From contig JAULBX010003888.1 in the NCBI GenBank assembly GCA_032358255.1, positions 1-64,000 of the forward strand: a stretch of DNA of 64,000 bases, written 5' to 3'. Both the position numbers and the translations under genes were made by a program. The DNA comes from Heterotrichella gracilis. Its lineage: Eukaryota; Sar; Xanthophyceae; Tribonematales; Xanthonemataceae. The number at the start of each line of letters is the position of its first letter. The first letter of the stretch is position 1. Below the pieces are notes generated by a model, which did not search any database, was not told the DNA's origin, and saw only the letters and a program-made list of their open reading frames with translations. Below, piece after piece: positions 61,401-64,000 of the stretch.

Positions 61401-62295
61401 GCGATGGTGGATAGGCTCAAGCCTGTGGCAGAGTCCCTGGGATGCAACAGCGCCCAGCTTGCGCTGGCGTGGTGCGCCAAGAATCCCCATGTCAGCTCCG
61501 TCATCACCGGCTCCACAAAAACCTCCCAGGTGGCTCACGCTTGTTGTGCAACCAGAGTGAATTGCATGCATTCAGGGTTTAGGGTTTAGAGGTTAGAAAA
61601 TTCCATGGGTTTCTGTCTTCTGTGCACAGTGCCCCTGCGGAGGTGCTGGGATGTAGCACTGTGCAAATGGCACCCACAGTGTGCCACCAACCCGCATGGC
61701 AGCAGGGTGGGTCATCATTAGAATCACAGAACCCTAAACCCTAAACCCAGGTGCACTGCAGTGTGATGGATACCTGTGGATGTTGGTGGCACGCATTCAG
61801 GAGCAATCCTTGCAGTGAGTGGGATCTATCTTGCGCATTGCAGCGGGTTGGGGTGGTGGGTATGCTGTGCCTGATGGCATGGCGGTGGCGCTGGGCGAGT
61901 TGTGACCCACCGCGCAGCTGGTTTCCCAACGCCCTGGACCATAGTGGCTGTTTAAGGGTTAAGGGGTGTTGCTTGTAGGATTTCAAACAGGGCAGGTCGT
62001 CAACGGTGTGGTAGAAAATGGTGCAAGCAATGCCATGGCAGGCGTGGGGGGGCGCGAGCGTGTGCAAGTGTGACAAGTCTGATGGCTGATCTGGCTTTTG
62101 TGTTGTAATGTATCACATTCAGATATTGTTATGATACCACCGGTATAATTATAGCGTTAATAGTAATGGTGTGTTGGTCCCCCCCCGCAGGTTGAGGACA
62201 ACATGAAGGCGATTGATGTGCTGCCCAAGATGACGGATGATGTCATGGCCAGGATTGCATCCATCATCGATGCGGTGCCAGAGCCTGGGCAGTGA
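55449..62295 (+). CDS. KAB1: KAB/Kv-beta-type aldo-keto reductase with paired alternative exons
   Basis: Predicted NADPH-dependent aldo-keto reductase of the voltage-gated potassium channel beta-subunit group. Exons: 55449-55484, 55625-55684, 55958-56001, 57189-57252, 57540-57650, 58980-59147, 60134-60358, then either 61124-61294 (A) or 61365-61529 (B), then 62191-62295. The product is 327 residues with A or 325 with B; plant KAB proteins are about 328. Motifs: [34 protein letters not shown] (catalytic Asp/Tyr), [10 protein letters not shown] (Lys), [26 protein letters not shown]-like [37 protein letters not shown] and ITGSTK near the NADPH phosphate site. The acceptor of exon 3 (CTGAAG) is weak. 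The role as a channel subunit is family knowledge, not shown here. Confidence 0.92.
57690..57770 (+). repeat. Echo of KAB exon 5 tail
   Basis: About 57702-57770 repeats the exon 5 tail (TTTGGGGGCAGC, then AAGGGTCTGTCTCGCAAGC) with the same GAACCAAGGTAAG donor. Differences include two synonymous changes; the first part is decayed. Confidence 0.88.
58055..58750 (+). repeat. Two ~300-bp direct repeats in KAB intron 5
   Basis: Segments at about 58062-58350 and 58455-58745 align throughout. Shared words include GAGAGTCAAC, CCATTGTCT, TGAATGATTCG, GTAGGCGGATTA/GTAGACGGATTA, TATTGCGC, GCTTTGGTTTG and TTTGAGTGAGTGCATGGGG. Unlike the echoes, neither copy resembles a neighbouring exon, so this may be a non-coding element or a plain intronic duplication. 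Confidence 0.85.
59148..59400 (+). repeat. Echo of KAB exon 6 tail with GGT runs
   Basis: About 59232-59297 repeats GGGCTATGC(C/T)TTCTACTG and GCAGCTGCTGGAG from exon 6. It is flanked by GGT microsatellite stretches at 59156-59225 and 59297-59322. Confidence 0.8.
59430..59625. repeat. AT-rich stretch with two adjacent short hairpins
   Basis: AAACCGCTA at about 59558 pairs with TAGCGGTTT at about 59578. CGTTTAGA at about 59596 pairs with TCTAAACG at about 59615. They follow a TATAC-rich stretch in KAB intron 6. Confidence 0.7.
59940..60015 (+). repeat. Echo of KAB exon 7 head
   Basis: About 59946-60000 repeats CAGG(T)GTGGCGCATCGCCGA, TTTGAGCAG and TACAACATGTT from exon 7, ahead of the true acceptor at 60133. 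A tail-side echo of the same exon lies at about 60415-60560. Confidence 0.8.
61124..61294 (+). other. KAB alternative exon A
   Basis: 171 bases, phase 0 at both ends, acceptor TTTTGCAG and donor GTACCC. It codes [22 protein letters not shown] and ends [10 protein letters not shown]. It begins with the LKD word also seen in animal Kv-beta proteins. Confidence 0.8.
61365..61529 (+). other. KAB alternative exon B
   Basis: 165 bases, phase 0 at both ends, acceptor GCATGCAG and donor GTGGCT. It codes [20 protein letters not shown] and ends [10 protein letters not shown]. It is homologous to exon A, with about two thirds of the last 45 residues identical. Using both A and B would duplicate the last helix and NADPH-binding segment, so mutually exclusive use is likely. 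Confidence 0.75.
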
Positions 62296-64000
62296 GATCT
62301 CATCACCTGTCATGAGCTGTGCACGTGCCCCAGTGGATGATGTACATGGTGTACACATATCATGGAATCATGACACAGAGAGGGGGATTGGCTTTGGGGG
62401 GACCACGTGCTGCCATCTGAAGCTCTTGGATGTCAAGCTCTAACGACGCCAAACAACTTCATGTAGACTAAGTCTGGCAATGGCGTCATGGCATTGAATT
62501 GATAATTGTACCTTGAGGCCATGCAGTACTGTTTTACTGGCTGCAAACTGTATCACACGTTGGTCTTAATAGGTATAGATACCATATGGCATGAGCCAGC
62601 CATTATCTTCTGACAGAAGACACAGTGTGACAGCCTCAGACATGGCGCCATGGCCTGATTGTAGGCTTAAATTTACAACACTGATCATTGACCACTGCAG
62701 GGTTGTGCTGCAGCAGGACCATCATAATCAAGTAAACGGCACCGTTTCTTAGCCGGAACCCGATGATAGTGTGGAGTTCCTTGGTATACAACATAGCATT
62801 TTGCTTGACCCTATTATGCTTGAGGGGGTATTGTGCTAGACTAAGTACTCTACACAGTACTGGGACAATGGCTGTCATGACTGCGTATTGGACAATGTAC
62901 TGGGACGTACGCACGGTAAACCATGATGGATCAAAACCTATAATATGCGCAGGGTAACCGGGTATGATTGTGCCTCAGGCAGGAGCCAAAAAAAGGCCAC
63001 TTGACATTGAGACCTGCTCCCTGCTTGCACATTGCCAACAGCCGTGTATGCCTACCTCTGTAACCTATGTTCAAGGGCGTGATACAGCAGGCCAGCCCAA
63101 ATAAACTATTCAACTGGATCGCGAATGTCATATATCTCTAAATGATAACCAGCACCCACTCACGAAGTCAAAAACAAGCTACCCATACGTATTCTCTGCA
63201 ATCAGCTGCGCATAGCCCACAATGGGATAGTGCAGGGAGTTGACACGGTTGCCTTTTTTTTAGTAAAACCCACCGAAAAGGGTTGCCATCCACGCAAGGA
63301 ATAGCCACGGCCACATGCGTTCGGTGGACCACCGACAGAACCAGGTCTGATTCCCAAGCTGAAGGCGTTTCATAGATAAAAGGCATATTTTCCCCCCTCA
63401 CCCGAAGACCGCTGGCTGTCGTTGGCTGGTTACACCCACGCAAGAGCCAGCAAGGTCCGGTATGGGAGTCAGAACTGAGAAGTTGATATAAAAAGGTATA
63501 TCACAAGGGAACAAGCACGCTGAGAACTGAACATGGTCTGGGCTGGAAGGCTAGGCAAAACCGTGCAAGCATAGTTACAACACCAGGAACCTATTAGGAA
63601 GTACTCTTCGAACATCGAGGGTCATTCGTTGGTTGCAACCCACGGGCTGTTTCTTGATAGGCTGCTCCGTCACGGACACACAAAACTCCCAGTAGCCGCC
63701 CAGGTGCGGCATGTGGCGATTAGCGTTGTGGGCAGTACTGCATGCCACTGAGCTCGACCCCTGCATGGCAATGAGACATGTGTCAGCCGAGCATCTTCGA
63801 TTTGTATGCGCTGAGACAGTAGGCTGCATCTGTGAAATAAAGCAGTGAGTGAGCGAAACACGGAGCGGATGACCATTGGCATGCCGTGGTGCACAGTATC
63901 CCACGTAGCATTGTTGCTGCTGGCGCCCTTCCCCAACTGGTGCGCCTGTTGGGTAGCTACAGTAGTGATGCTACGGGGGATATCTAAACCCTGAACCCTG
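62296..64000. other. No recognisable gene
   Basis: After the KAB stop I see no protein family on either strand. Open frames at 63168-63443 (-) and 63575-63904 (-) have no motif I know. A GATATAAAAAGG word at about 63484-63495 resembles a TATA box, so a gene may begin beyond the window. CCCTGAACCCTG-type words end the window. Confidence 0.4.

Overview
The window looks like nuclear DNA of a photosynthetic eukaryote in the green lineage, most likely a chlorophyte alga. The evidence is a starch synthase III with three N-terminal starch-binding modules, a Rubisco-LSMT-like SET protein, a COP1/RUP-type WD40 protein, plant-type aspartate-semialdehyde dehydrogenase, a plant KAB-type aldo-keto reductase, and a papain-like protease with an extracellular-matrix-style Pro/Ser tail. 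Genes are intron-rich (5 to 22 introns), exons are GC-rich, and introns are littered with TTTAGGG/CCCTAAA tracts. I cannot name the species.

Layout: (1) 419-10893 (+) secreted PhoD-type phosphatase; (2) 12706-15979 (+) papain-like protease, with a 100-base assembly gap in an intron; (3) 17345-22451 (-) SET-domain lysine methyltransferase of the LSMT type, first exon unresolved; (4) 24126-34922 (+) starch synthase III; (5) 36911-39634 (+) COP1/RUP-like WD40 protein; (6) 41053-45617 (-) tubulin-tyrosine-ligase-like protein, N-terminus unresolved; (7) 46290-50411 (+) phosphoglycerate-mutase-like histidine phosphatase with a transit-like leader; (8) 51555-54965 (-) aspartate-semialdehyde dehydrogenase; (9) 55449-62295 (+) KAB/Kv-beta-type aldo-keto reductase. 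From 62296 to the end I see no gene. Splice sites were assigned by eye from GT/AG signals, reading-frame phase and family similarity; every complete model closes to a multiple of three.

The genes form no single pathway. Starch synthesis, plastid protein methylation and plastid amino-acid synthesis fit a plastid-bearing cell; PhoD fits phosphate scavenging; the WD40 protein fits light or UV-B signalling.

The most unusual property is structural. Most introns carry decayed tandem copies ('echoes') of the neighbouring exon edge: exon-tail plus donor copies follow the donor, and acceptor plus exon-head copies precede the acceptor. Telomere-like repeats often lie between them. The same happens at start and stop ends of genes. 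In the KAB gene one such duplication has become a pair of complete, phase-matched, diverged exons that look mutually exclusive, and in the TTL and starch synthase genes some echoes differ mainly at synonymous sites. This suggests a continuing source of alternative exons.
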